From: Acidobacteriota bacterium
Lineage (GTDB): Bacteria; Acidobacteriota; Terriglobia; Bryobacterales; Bryobacteraceae
Assembly (NCBI GenBank): GCA_018268935.1
Contig: JAFDVS010000013.1
Location: forward strand, 22,401-86,400
DNA length: 64,000 nt
Direction: 5' to 3'
Each line of letters starts with the position of its first letter. Position 1 is the stretch's first letter. This document shows positions 34,400 to 43,329 of this stretch, piece after piece. The notes under the pieces were generated by a model. The model was not told the DNA's origin. It saw only the letters and a program-made list of their open reading frames with translations, and ran no database searches. Position numbers and translations under genes: made by a program.

Positions 34400-35638
34400 A
34401 TGCAGTTTAACCGTCGTTTTTTGACAGCAGGTTTCGTGTGCCTGCTCATCTCGTGCAGTTCTGAGCCGCCGAAGGCGCGCGCCATCGGAGAGGCATACGT
34501 GGGGCCTGCCAGTGTGATTCTGCGCAGCGACTTATCGTCTCGATCCGACAAGCTGGCGGAGATGAAGTTTGGCGAAAGGCTGGAGCTTCTGTCCACGCGG
34601 CGGGCATTGGTGAAGGTGCGCAACATGGGTGGGGCTGAAGGCTGGGTAGATGGCAAGCACCTGCTGACCAGCGCGCAAATGGCGGAGTTGAAGCGCACCA
34701 TCGAGGCGGCGGCGACGATGCCAGTGCAGGGGAAGGCAAAGGTGTTCGATGCCCTGAACGTGCATGCCGAGCCGAACCGCAGTTCGCCAAGCCCGTTTCA
34801 AATTCCTCCCGGCGGCGTGGTGGATGTGGTGGCGCGAAAGGTGGAGCAGCGCATGCCCTACCGGCCGCTGGTGCAATCTTTGGTGACCACTCCGGCGCCT
34901 TCAAAGAAAGCCAAGAAGAAGAAAAAGGGTAAAGGTAAGGAAGAGCAGAAGGAAGAAGAAAAGCCGGAGGTGCCGCCACCGCCGATGCCTCCCGGGCCTG
35001 CGCTGCCTGAGGATTGGGAGGAGCTTTCGCGCACGGAGTTGCCTGCGGATCCATCCAAGCCCCAGCCCAAAGCCGATGACTGGTCACTGGTGCGGTTGGG
35101 GCCGGGCAAGGTGGGGTGGGTGCTGTCGCGCATGCTCTACATGAATATTCCCGATGAGGTGGCGCAGTATTCGGAAGGCAAGCGCATCACTTCCTATTTC
35201 TCACTCGGCGAGATTCAGGATGAAGCCGCGAAGAAGCAGCACTGGTTGTGGACGACGCTATCGAAGCCGCTGGAGGAGCATGATTTCGACGGCTTCCGCG
35301 TGTTCATCTACAACCCCAAGCGGCACCGCTATGAGACGGCGTATCGCGAGAACGAAGTGACGGGGTATCTGCCGGTGGTGCTGGAAACGGTGGAGGTAGT
35401 GGAGAACAACAAGAAGATGCAGACTCCGGGGTTCAGGCTGATCACTGAGGACAAAGAGGGACAGCGCTGGCAACGGACGTTTGCGTTTCTTGGGTATCGC
35501 GTGCGGATGGTGAAGAAGGAACCCGCGGTGAAGCCCGCGGCGCAACCCGCGGCGATTCCCACTGCCGTGCCGCTGCCTGCTCCGGCGGAAGAGAAGAAAC
35601 CCTGGTATTCCCGCATCGCGCGAATTTTCGGAAAATAG
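34400..35638 (+). CDS. Lipoprotein with paired SH3-like domains and a lysine-rich linker
   Basis: 412 residues. The leader MQFNRRFLTAGFVCLLISCSS has a lipobox with Cys19, so the protein is probably lipid-anchored. Residues about 30-90 look like a bacterial SH3 domain (AYVGPASVILRSDLSS, LVKVRNMGGAEGWVDGKHL), and a second similar segment lies about 110-245, split by a linker of Lys, Glu and Pro (KKAKKKKKGKGKEEQKEEE). The rest has no recognised domain; the C-terminus is Pro/Ala-rich and ends in a basic amphipathic segment. SH3b domains often bind cell wall peptides. It is followed 5 bases later by the amidohydrolase gene. Confidence 0.75.
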   Translation: MQFNRRFLTAGFVCLLISCSSEPPKARAIGEAYVGPASVILRSDLSSRSDKLAEMKFGERLELLSTRRALVKVRNMGGAEGWVDGKHLLTSAQMAELKRTIEAAATMPVQGKAKVFDALNVHAEPNRSSPSPFQIPPGGVVDVVARKVEQRMPYRPLVQSLVTTPAPSKKAKKKKKGKGKEEQKEEEKPEVPPPPMPPGPALPEDWEELSRTELPADPSKPQPKADDWSLVRLGPGKVGWVLSRMLYMNIPDEVAQYSEGKRITSYFSLGEIQDEAAKKQHWLWTTLSKPLEEHDFDGFRVFIYNPKRHRYETAYRENEVTGYLPVVLETVEVVENNKKMQTPGFRLITEDKEGQRWQRTFAFLGYRVRMVKKEPAVKPAAQPAAIPTAVPLPAPAEEKKPWYSRIARIFGK

Positions 35639-35643
35639 GGAGC

Positions 35644-36807
35644 ATGCAATCCCGCAGAAGTGCGTTGCTGGCGATGGCCGGCTGTGGCGCGGCATTCGCG
35701 CAGAAGAAGCCGCTCGATGTGACCGAGTTTGAACCGCGCAGCATGCTGGCGGTAAAGGAGACTCGCGTGGAGCGCGCGCGGTTTCCGGTGATCGACATTC
35801 ATACGCATATCTCCTTCGCGGCGAAGAGTGCCGGTAGTGTGCCTGTATCGGCGGCGCGGCGTTTTCTGGCGGCGCCGGCGGATCTGCTTCTAGTGATGGA
35901 TGCGAAGAATCTGCGAACGATGGTGAATCTCACCGGCGGATACGCGGAGGGTTTGGCGGATTGCGTGGCGAAGTATGACAAAGCGCATCCGGGGCGCTTT
36001 CTCACCTTCACTGAGCCGATGTTCGCCGAAGCGGTGAAGCCTGGATATCCGCGGAAGCAGGCCGATGCGATTGCGGCGGCGAAGAGCGCCGGCGCGCGCG
36101 GGCTGAAAGTCTTGAAGACGCTGGGCCTCTTTCTGCGCGAGAATCTGACCACAGGCGCCCTGGTGAAAGTGGATGACAAGCGCTTCGATCCGATGTGGGA
36201 AGCCTGCGGGGCGCATGACATGCCGGTGGCGATTCATGTGTCGGATCCGGCGGCGTTCTTCCTGCCGACGGACAAGTTCAATGAGCGCTTTGAGGAATTG
36301 AACAATCATCCCGACTGGTCGTTTCACGGGCGCGACTATCCATCGAACGCGGACATTCTGGCGGCGCGGGATCGCGTGCTGGCGCGCCACCCAAAGACGA
36401 AGTTCATCGGACTGCATGTGGGGCACTCGGCGGAGAATCTGGCGCAGGTTGCCGCGGCGCTGGACAAGTACCCGAACTTCTATGTGGAGATCGGCGCGCG
36501 CATCGGAGAGTTGGGGCGGCAGCCTCGTGCATCGCGGAAGTTTTTTGAAAAGTATCAGGACCGGATACTGTTCGGAACGGATGCCGTGCCTGGCGGGATC
36601 CAGACGCCGCAGCAGATCTTCGGAGCGAAGCTGTACGAAATCTACTATCGCTTCCTGGAGACGGAGGATGAGTACTTCGATTACGCACCAGCGGCGGTGC
36701 CTCCGCAAGGGCGCTGGCGCATCTACGGCCTGGGGCTGCCGGAAGCGATTCTGCGCAAGGTGTATCACGCGAATGCGGCGCGGTTGTTGAATGTGAAGGT
36801 AGGGTGA
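35644..36807 (+). CDS. Exported amidohydrolase-family (Amidohydro_2) protein
   Basis: 387 residues, beginning 5 bases after the lipoprotein stop with GGGAGC upstream. A short leader (MQSRRSALLAMAGCGAAFAQ) with paired Arg suggests Tat export. The TIM-barrel amidohydrolase signature is present: His-x-His in VIDIHTHISF, His in VAIHVSDPAAFF, His in FIGLHVGHSAEN and the late Asp in RILFGTDAVPG. Amidohydro_2 members include decarboxylases and lactonases; the substrate cannot be named. Co-transcription with the lipoprotein is likely. Confidence 0.9.
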   Translation: MQSRRSALLAMAGCGAAFAQKKPLDVTEFEPRSMLAVKETRVERARFPVIDIHTHISFAAKSAGSVPVSAARRFLAAPADLLLVMDAKNLRTMVNLTGGYAEGLADCVAKYDKAHPGRFLTFTEPMFAEAVKPGYPRKQADAIAAAKSAGARGLKVLKTLGLFLRENLTTGALVKVDDKRFDPMWEACGAHDMPVAIHVSDPAAFFLPTDKFNERFEELNNHPDWSFHGRDYPSNADILAARDRVLARHPKTKFIGLHVGHSAENLAQVAAALDKYPNFYVEIGARIGELGRQPRASRKFFEKYQDRILFGTDAVPGGIQTPQQIFGAKLYEIYYRFLETEDEYFDYAPAAVPPQGRWRIYGLGLPEAILRKVYHANAARLLNVKVG

Positions 36808-36811
36808 ATGA

Positions 36812-36817
36812 TACGAT
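36812..36817 (+). promoter_or_regulatory. Candidate -10 box TACGAT, leaderless start
   Basis: TACGAT lies 8 bases before ATG 36826, with TTGAAT 19 bases further upstream as a weak -35. No Shine-Dalgarno sequence precedes the ATG. Confidence 0.4.
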
Positions 36818-36825
36818 AACGGCTC

Positions 36826-38286
36826 ATGCCCAAAGGTTTCTCGCATTGGGAGAAGGACGAACTCGTCGCTCCTCCGGCTCAGTTTGCGCAAAGGCTCACC
36901 TCGTTAGTCGGCCCCGGATTGCTGATGGTGGGGGCGAACATCGGCGGGGGCGAATGGCTGTTCGGGCCGCTGGTGACCGCGCAGTATGGCGGCAGTGTGA
37001 TGTGGCTGGCCACGCTGTCCATCGCCTTTCAGGTGTTCTACAACCTGGCGGTGATGCGCTATGCGCTCTATTGCGGGGAAACCATCTTCGTTGGGTTCTT
37101 TCGCACGTGGCCGGGTCCGAAGTTCTGGACCATATTCTATTTGCTGTTTGATCTCGGCGGAGTGTGGCCGTACCTTTCCTCGAATTCCGCGGTGCCGCTG
37201 GCGGCGGTGATTCTGGGCCGCATTCCTACCACTGCCGATGATGGGCTGGTGCGCACGCTGAGCTACGCGATTTTCCTCACTGCCTTTGTGCCGCTGATCT
37301 TCGGCGGCAAGATCTACAACGCGCTGGAAAAGGTGATGGTGACGAAACTGGTGCTGATTCTCGGCTACCTGGGGATCGTGGTGGCGCTGTTTGTATCGCC
37401 GTCGACGTGGTGGGAGATCGGCAGCGGGTTGTTTCAATTCGGCAAGCTGCCCCAGGGCGATTTCAATTGGGCCACTCTGGCGGCATTCGCTGCTGTGGCG
37501 GGATCGGGAGGAATGAACAACGCAGCGTTTTCCAATTACGCGCGAGATAAGGGCTGGGGGATGGGTCCGAAGGTGGGTGCGATTCCCAGCGCCATCGGCG
37601 GGCGGAACATCAAGTTGACGCATACCGGCAAGACGTTTGAACTGACCGAAGGCAATCTCACGAAGTGGCGCGGATGGCTGCGCCACATCCAGCGCGATCA
37701 GCTCTGGCTGTGGGCGCCGGGATGCATGCTCGGCATGGCGCTGCCCGCGATGTTTTCTTATGAATTCGTGCGCGGCGTGAAAGTGGTGGACGGGAACTCG
37801 GTAGCAGCGATGTCGGCGCAGGCAATCGCCAATCAGCATGGACAGATTTTCTGGTTTCTCACGTTGCTGTGCGGATTTCTGATCATGGCGCCGACCCAGG
37901 TGAGCCAGTTGGACACGCTGTGCCGGCGCTGGACGGATGTGATCTGGATGGGCGTGGGCAAGCTGCGCGGCGTGGAAGGCAACAAGGTGAAGTACATCTA
38001 CTACGGCATCCTGGTGGCTTACGGATTGTGGGGATTGTTCGCGCTACGCATCACGCCGAACCCGCTGATGCTGGCCGTGGCAAGCGGAGTGATGATGAAC
38101 ATCGCCATCGCCGTGAGCGGGCTGCATGCTCTTTATGTGCTGCTGACACTGTTGCCGAAGGAGACACGGCCTGGCTGGTTGAACATCGCCGGGTTGATTG
38201 GGTGCTCTGTGTTCTACTTCGGGATTTCGGCCATCACGCTGGTGCAACAGTGGCCGAAGATCAGTGCATTCCTGCGAGGGGCTTAG
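36826..38286 (+). CDS. Nramp-family-like membrane transporter lacking canonical metal motifs
   Basis: 486 residues with about 11-12 hydrophobic helices. The opening helix region LVGPGLLMVGANIGGGEWLFG aligns in style with the first helix of Nramp divalent-metal transporters, but the DPGN metal-binding motif is absent, and in the sixth helix region AAVAGSGGMNNAAFSNYARD replaces the MPH motif. Related Nramp-like proteins are widespread in Planctomycetes and Acidobacteria, and their substrate is not known. A large cytoplasmic loop (about 240-290) separates the halves. The stop overlaps the convergent response regulator gene by four bases. Confidence 0.82.
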   Translation: MPKGFSHWEKDELVAPPAQFAQRLTSLVGPGLLMVGANIGGGEWLFGPLVTAQYGGSVMWLATLSIAFQVFYNLAVMRYALYCGETIFVGFFRTWPGPKFWTIFYLLFDLGGVWPYLSSNSAVPLAAVILGRIPTTADDGLVRTLSYAIFLTAFVPLIFGGKIYNALEKVMVTKLVLILGYLGIVVALFVSPSTWWEIGSGLFQFGKLPQGDFNWATLAAFAAVAGSGGMNNAAFSNYARDKGWGMGPKVGAIPSAIGGRNIKLTHTGKTFELTEGNLTKWRGWLRHIQRDQLWLWAPGCMLGMALPAMFSYEFVRGVKVVDGNSVAAMSAQAIANQHGQIFWFLTLLCGFLIMAPTQVSQLDTLCRRWTDVIWMGVGKLRGVEGNKVKYIYYGILVAYGLWGLFALRITPNPLMLAVASGVMMNIAIAVSGLHALYVLLTLLPKETRPGWLNIAGLIGCSVFYFGISAITLVQQWPKISAFLRGA

Positions 38287-38924
38287 ACGGAGACAAGCCC
38301 GTGGCGGATGGCGTGCTGCACCAGTTGCGCGCTGGTGGTGACGCCGAGGTCGTCCATCATTTTGTACTTATGCGTTTCCACGGTGCGTGAGGAAATGTTG
38401 AGGATGGCGCCGATTTCCTTCGCAGACTTACCTTCGGCGAGTAGCTGCAGAATCTCGCGCTGGCGCGGCGTAAGCTCGATGGCGGGCTTGAGGCGGCGCC
38501 GCGTTTCATCCAGCAACTCTTCGACGGGGGCGGTGCGCAGTTGCGGAGAGAGGAACGTCTGGCCGCGGAGCGCTTGTTGAATGGCGGTGATGAGTTCATC
38601 GGACGCGGCGTGTTTGAGTACGTAGCCGGAGGCCCCGGCATCCAGAGCGCGGGTGAGATACGTGGCATCGGAGTGCATGGTGAGGAAAACGACTTTCGCC
38701 GTGCTGCCTTCTTCGCGCAGCATGCGCACCGCATCGATGCCATTGAGCAGCGGCATCGACACGTCGACCACAATGACATCAGGCGAAAGCTCCCTCGCTT
38801 TGGACAGCAGTTCGCGGCCATCGGCGGCAAGGCCGATGAGATCGAAGTCCTCACTGAGCAGGCCGCGTAGGCCTTCGGTGACGATCTTGTGATCGTCGGC
38901 AAGCAGGATACGGGGCTTTGTCAT
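38283..38924 (-). CDS. NarL/FixJ-family response regulator
   Basis: 213 residues. Receiver domain (1-120) with the acidic pair in LLADDHKIV, phosphoacceptor Asp54 in VIVVDVSMPLL, Thr in FLTMHSD and Lys in GYVLKHAA; C-terminal LuxR-type HTH (about 147-210: LTPRQREILQLLAEGKSAKEIG and SSRTVETHKYKMM). Acts as a DNA-binding activator when phosphorylated. The ATG overlaps the stop of the sensor kinase gene (ATGA), so the two form a two-component system. Confidence 0.95.
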   Translation of the reverse strand: MTKPRILLADDHKIVTEGLRGLLSEDFDLIGLAADGRELLSKARELSPDVIVVDVSMPLLNGIDAVRMLREEGSTAKVVFLTMHSDATYLTRALDAGASGYVLKHAASDELITAIQQALRGQTFLSPQLRTAPVEELLDETRRRLKPAIELTPRQREILQLLAEGKSAKEIGAILNISSRTVETHKYKMMDDLGVTTSAQLVQHAIRHGLVSV

Positions 38925-41344
38925 GCGGGCTCCTCAAACGGAAGACTGACGGTGATGCGTGTGCCCTGAGCAGGGGCGCTGGTGATGTGCAGGCTGCCAT
39001 CGAGCAGGCGGGCGCGTTCTTCCATACTGGCGAGTCCGACACCAGCGCGCCACCCGGGCTGGCTGCGAAGAAAGCCCTTGCCGTTGTCGCTCACCTGCAG
39101 TTTCACCGCGGCCGGGCCGCGTTCCAGGCGAATGGAAACCTCGCTCGCCTCGGCGTGTTTGCGAATGTTCTGCAGCGATTCCTGCACAATGCGAAAGAGC
39201 GCGAGTTGCGTGTCCTTGGGCAGCGGCGTGAAATCGCCTTCCACGTGGAGGTCGACGGGTGCGCCGCCGCGTTCGAAGAAGCCGCGGCATTCGGACTCAA
39301 TGGCGGCAACCAGGCCGAGGTCATCGAGCGTAGAGGGATGCAGACGCCGCGAAAGCCCGTGCACGTGCTGGCTGAGGCGCGCCATCTGATCCTTAATGCG
39401 GTCAAGCGATGCGTTGCGCTCCACCGGCGGCAGTCGTGTCGCATTGCCTGCTTCAATGGCTACGGCAGCGAGCCGCTGCGTCAGGTCGTCATGCAGTTCG
39501 CGAGCCAGGCGGCTGCGTTCTTCTTCCTGCGCTTCGATCAATCGCCCGGCGAGGTGCTCCAGTTCCTTCTGTTTCTGACGCAGCGCGGTTTCGGCTAGCT
39601 TACGATCGGTGATGTCCTGCGCGGCGATGACGATGCCCGCGTCGGATCCCTTGCGTCCGGTGACGAAGGCAGCGGTGAGAAGAACAGGCACGGGTGTCCG
39701 GCCATAGGGCAGGAATATAGTTTCGATGGCGGGCAGCCGGCCCTGATCGAGCAAGGGGCGCCACAAGGTGCGTAACGCTTCGGTCTCCTCGGGAAGGATG
39801 GAGCGGAGCGGATTGCCCAGCACTTTGCCGGCAAAGCCACCGAGCAGTTCCACCGCCGCGGGATTGGCGAAGGTGATGGGCGCGTCCAGGAAGTCCGCGG
39901 TGGACGTGTGGCGGCTTCCATCCACGACGAGCACTGCGTTGAGCAGCGATTCGAGGATGCCGTGGAGTTGTTCGCGGGAGACCGTGGTGCGCTGCAGATC
40001 GGCGGCCATTGCGTTGAACGATTCCGCAAGCTGTCCGATTTCGTCGCGCGAGGTGACAGCAATGCGGACGCTGAAATCCTGGGCGCCGAAGCGCCTTGCG
40101 CCGGAGGCGAGCGCGAGAACAGGCTTGGTGACCGAACGCCCGATCCAACCGGCGGCGAGAATGAGCGCGAGGGCGATGCCGATGCCGTAGAGAAAAATGC
40201 GGCGGCGGAGTTGGGCGATGGGCGCGAAGGCTTCCTCGGAATCGATCTCGGCGGTGAGCCACCAGTTCAGGCCAGGCACATCGAGTGGGGCGTAGGAGCG
40301 CAGCACGGGAGTCTTTGCATCGCGGAGGCCGATGTCGGTGCCCGGAGTGCGGGTATGCATGAGGGCAACCACTTCGGGCGAGGCTTTCTGCTGGAGAACG
40401 ATGGTATGGCCGGGACGGGAATGGTGGGCCGGATTCTCGAGTTCTGTCCGCCAATCACTGCGCAGTGTCCCGTCGGGGCCCACGATGTAGGCTTGGCCAG
40501 TTCGCCCGAGGCCCTCCTCGCTCCAGTTGCGATTGGCGGTCATGACCCGGTCAATTTCTTCGATGGAGACCTGAATGGCGAGAACGCCGATCGCTTCGCC
40601 CCTGCGCCAGACGGGTGCGGCGAGAAAGGAAGCGGGCGTCATGTGAGATGGCGCGTAGAAGACGAAGTCTTCAATGACGGTGGTTTCCGGCTCACCCAGG
40701 GCGATGGCCTGTTCGAATGCCTTGGCGAGCGAAGTGGTGTTGTAAGGCCTGGCGCGAAGATCGCCGCCGAAGTCGATCTCCTTGAAGACGCTGTAGAGCA
40801 GCCGGCCCTGCGCATTAATGAGAAAAATGTCGTAAAATCCGAAAGCGCTCTGGTAGCGGTGGAGCGTGGGATGGTAGCGCAGGTGGGTGCGGTCGTAAGG
40901 GCCGGATTGAGGGGCGCTGAGCAGCAGATCCTTCGCGCCCAGCGGGTGCGGGTTGGCGGCGATGTAGTGGTATTGGAGGGCAATGGTGCGCCGGTCCGCC
41001 GGAAACCAGGTGAGGATCTCCTTCGGGTGATGCTGCGCGTAATGAGATTGCAGCAGGTGCGTAGTCTCAACCGACGGAGCGGGAATCTGGCTCCAGGCGC
41101 GATCGAACTCCTCGATGGCGGCGATAGTGGATTCGTCGGTGGAAAGAGCAAGAACGTGGTTGCGGAGATCTTCGAAGTAGCGTTCAATCTGCCGGCAGCG
41201 TGTCTGGCGCACGGCGGTGAGCCGGTCATACGTGGCCGCGCGCAGAGCCGCGTTGGCCCCCACGGATGCCTCCCACCCCGTAATGCCGACTGCAGCAAGG
41301 CCGAGGAGTAGGAAAGCCGCTTGGAGTTTGAGGCGGTAACTCAT
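38921..41344 (-). CDS. Membrane sensor histidine kinase (Cache-HAMP-PAS-HisKA_3)
   Basis: 807 residues from ATG 41344; a GTG at 41362 would add six residues, and neither start has a ribosome binding site. An N-terminal helix (about 5-25), a long periplasmic region with Cache-like pattern (about 30-330, including RTGQAYIVGPDGTLRSDWR), a second helix (about 345-370), HAMP (GARRFGAQDFSVRI), a PAS domain with FVTGRKGSDAGIVIAAQDIT, and a NarX/DegS-type HisKA_3 with His618 in ELHDDLTQRLA. The ATPase domain ends the protein (DNGKGFL, GVGLASMEERARLL). Its partner is the NarL-type regulator with which it overlaps. The ligand is a small molecule outside the cell, not identified. Confidence 0.92.
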   Translation of the reverse strand: MSYRLKLQAAFLLLGLAAVGITGWEASVGANAALRAATYDRLTAVRQTRCRQIERYFEDLRNHVLALSTDESTIAAIEEFDRAWSQIPAPSVETTHLLQSHYAQHHPKEILTWFPADRRTIALQYHYIAANPHPLGAKDLLLSAPQSGPYDRTHLRYHPTLHRYQSAFGFYDIFLINAQGRLLYSVFKEIDFGGDLRARPYNTTSLAKAFEQAIALGEPETTVIEDFVFYAPSHMTPASFLAAPVWRRGEAIGVLAIQVSIEEIDRVMTANRNWSEEGLGRTGQAYIVGPDGTLRSDWRTELENPAHHSRPGHTIVLQQKASPEVVALMHTRTPGTDIGLRDAKTPVLRSYAPLDVPGLNWWLTAEIDSEEAFAPIAQLRRRIFLYGIGIALALILAAGWIGRSVTKPVLALASGARRFGAQDFSVRIAVTSRDEIGQLAESFNAMAADLQRTTVSREQLHGILESLLNAVLVVDGSRHTSTADFLDAPITFANPAAVELLGGFAGKVLGNPLRSILPEETEALRTLWRPLLDQGRLPAIETIFLPYGRTPVPVLLTAAFVTGRKGSDAGIVIAAQDITDRKLAETALRQKQKELEHLAGRLIEAQEEERSRLARELHDDLTQRLAAVAIEAGNATRLPPVERNASLDRIKDQMARLSQHVHGLSRRLHPSTLDDLGLVAAIESECRGFFERGGAPVDLHVEGDFTPLPKDTQLALFRIVQESLQNIRKHAEASEVSIRLERGPAAVKLQVSDNGKGFLRSQPGWRAGVGLASMEERARLLDGSLHITSAPAQGTRITVSLPFEEPA

Positions 41345-41406
41345 GGGCAGGAAGTGGGTCACTGTGATGGTAGCAGTGGTGGATGTAAAATGGTTAAGAA
41401 TCTCTA

Positions 41407-43314
41407 ATGAAAGTGACGCGCTACTTCCCTACCCTGTTGGCGCTGCCTGTTTTTTGCCTGCAGGCGCAGTCCGATTTTTCCTTCGGCGAAGCACAGCAAA
41501 TGCTGACCACGTACTGCGCAGCCTGCCACAAGGGGAAGACCGCTCTGGCGAAGTTTGACATCGAGCGCTACCAGACGTTGAACAGCGTGCTGGCTGAGCC
41601 GCGTCGATGGACCACGGTGCTGAATCGCGTGCGCGATAGCGCGATGCCGCCCAAGGGCTCACCGGCGCCTTCGCTGGAGTTGAAGGACAAATTCTCGAAC
41701 TGGCTGGATGGGACATTGCGCAAGTCGGCCTGCGCGGACGGCATATCGCCGGGCTTGGCATTTACACGTCGACTGAACCGCAGCGAGTACTCTTCGACGG
41801 TGCGCGATCTGCTGAATCTGCATGTGAATGCGGGCCACGCGTTGCCGGCCGATGGCGCGGGCGGTGAAGGGTTCGATAACGCCGTGGAGACGTTGTTCCT
41901 TTCGCCGATTCATGCGGAGAAGTACTTAGAAGCAGCGAAGACGGCGTTGGGCTACGCAGTGAAGGAGCCCCGTTCGCGCAAGGTTTTCCTCAACACCGCA
42001 CCGGGCGCGGGATTGACGCCGGAGCAAGCCGCGGAAAAGGTTCTCGCCGAGTTTCTGCCTCGCGCCTTCCGCAGACCGGTGCCTGCGCTGGAGCAGCAGA
42101 AGTTCATGGACCTCTTCCGCGTGGCTCAGAAACGCGGCGATTCCTACGATGAGTCGGTGCTGTATGCCATGCAGGCGGCGATGATCTCTCCGCATTTCCT
42201 CTTCCGCGTGGAGAGCGCGAACAACGGCCGCGAACCCGCAAGGCTGAACGATTTCGAACTGGCCGCGCGGTTATCGTATTTCCTCTGGGGCAGCATGCCG
42301 GATAAGACGCTGTCGGACCTGGCCGCGGAGGGCAAGCTGCAGGATGCGGCGGTGTTGCGTGAACAGGTGGCGCGGATGTTGAAGGACAACAAGTCCACTG
42401 AGTTCGCCGAGAGTTTCGTCGAGCAGTGGCTTGGCACCCGTGAACTGGGCCGCGACATCAAGCCCGACAAGAAACTGTTCCCCGAATACTACGACGAAGA
42501 GATTGCTTCCGGCATGCGCTATGAGCCGATCCTGTTCTTTCAGGAGATTCTGGCGAACAACCTCTCACTGCTGAACCTGATCGACTCGAAATTTTCCGTG
42601 CTCAGCAACAAGCTGGCGAAGTTCTATGGGTTCCCGAACAAAGACCTGCGGCAGCAGCCGAAGCATTACGATCTGCCGGAGAACAGCCGCCGCGGCGGAA
42701 TCATGACCATGTCCGCGGTGCTGGCAGTATCGTCGCTGCCGAACCGGACATCGCCGGTGCTGCGCGGCAAATGGCTGCTCGATGCGGTGTTGGGAACGCC
42801 TGCGCCGCCGCCTCCGCCGAACGTTCCGGAACTGCAGGACAACAAGGCCGGTGCGCCGCCGAAGACACTGCGCGAGCGCCTGGAAACGCACCGGCAGAAT
42901 CCGGTATGCGCGAGTTGCCACAATCGCATCGACCCGCTCGGCTTCGGGCTGGAGAATTACGATGTGCTGGGCCGCTGGCGCACCGAAGACTCGGGCAAGC
43001 CCATCGACAGCAAGGGCGTGCTGCCCGATGGCTCGGAATTCGACGGGCCGGATCAATTGAAAGCCCTGGTGCTGAAGAAGAAAGAACTGTTCCTGCGCAA
43101 CCTCACATCGAAGCTGCTGGGCTATGCGTTGGGACGCGGGTTGACGCTGGAAGAATCGTGCACGGTGGACCAGATCATCGAGAAGCTGGAGAAGACCGAT
43201 TACAGCGCCCACACGCTGGTGAATGAAATTGTGTTGAGCATTCCCTTCCGCTACAAAGCGGGGACAGTGGCCAATCTGCCTGTGCAATATACTGAGACAA
43301 GCAATCGGGATTGA
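41407..43314 (+). CDS. DUF1592-type multidomain haem protein (DUF1587/1592/1588/1585)
   Basis: 635 residues with a signal peptide (residues 1-20). A c-type haem motif CAACH is at 37-41, in a cytochrome-c-like region ([29 protein letters not shown]). Then come the blocks of this family: [17 protein letters not shown] (DUF1587), [16 protein letters not shown] (DUF1595-like), SPHFLFRVE and [16 protein letters not shown] (DUF1592), [19 protein letters not shown] and [20 protein letters not shown] (DUF1588, second CxxCH), and a C-terminal DUF1585 segment. Such proteins are paired with DUF1552 proteins in Planctomycetes and Acidobacteria. Electron transfer in the periplasm is likely, function unknown. 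Confidence 0.92.
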   Translation: MKVTRYFPTLLALPVFCLQAQSDFSFGEAQQMLTTYCAACHKGKTALAKFDIERYQTLNSVLAEPRRWTTVLNRVRDSAMPPKGSPAPSLELKDKFSNWLDGTLRKSACADGISPGLAFTRRLNRSEYSSTVRDLLNLHVNAGHALPADGAGGEGFDNAVETLFLSPIHAEKYLEAAKTALGYAVKEPRSRKVFLNTAPGAGLTPEQAAEKVLAEFLPRAFRRPVPALEQQKFMDLFRVAQKRGDSYDESVLYAMQAAMISPHFLFRVESANNGREPARLNDFELAARLSYFLWGSMPDKTLSDLAAEGKLQDAAVLREQVARMLKDNKSTEFAESFVEQWLGTRELGRDIKPDKKLFPEYYDEEIASGMRYEPILFFQEILANNLSLLNLIDSKFSVLSNKLAKFYGFPNKDLRQQPKHYDLPENSRRGGIMTMSAVLAVSSLPNRTSPVLRGKWLLDAVLGTPAPPPPPNVPELQDNKAGAPPKTLRERLETHRQNPVCASCHNRIDPLGFGLENYDVLGRWRTEDSGKPIDSKGVLPDGSEFDGPDQLKALVLKKKELFLRNLTSKLLGYALGRGLTLEESCTVDQIIEKLEKTDYSAHTLVNEIVLSIPFRYKAGTVANLPVQYTETSNRD

Positions 43315-43329
43315 GGATCTGAAAATCGA

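Noticed and set aside
34900..34970. Lysine- and glutamate-coding purine-rich tract as a DNA repeat
   Set aside because: It lies in frame in the lipoprotein gene and is explained by a charged linker; the units do not repeat exactly.
39908..41311. A 467-codon open frame antisense to the sensor kinase
   Set aside because: The kinase reads as Cache-HAMP-PAS-kinase without a break; the antisense frame has no recognisable motif.
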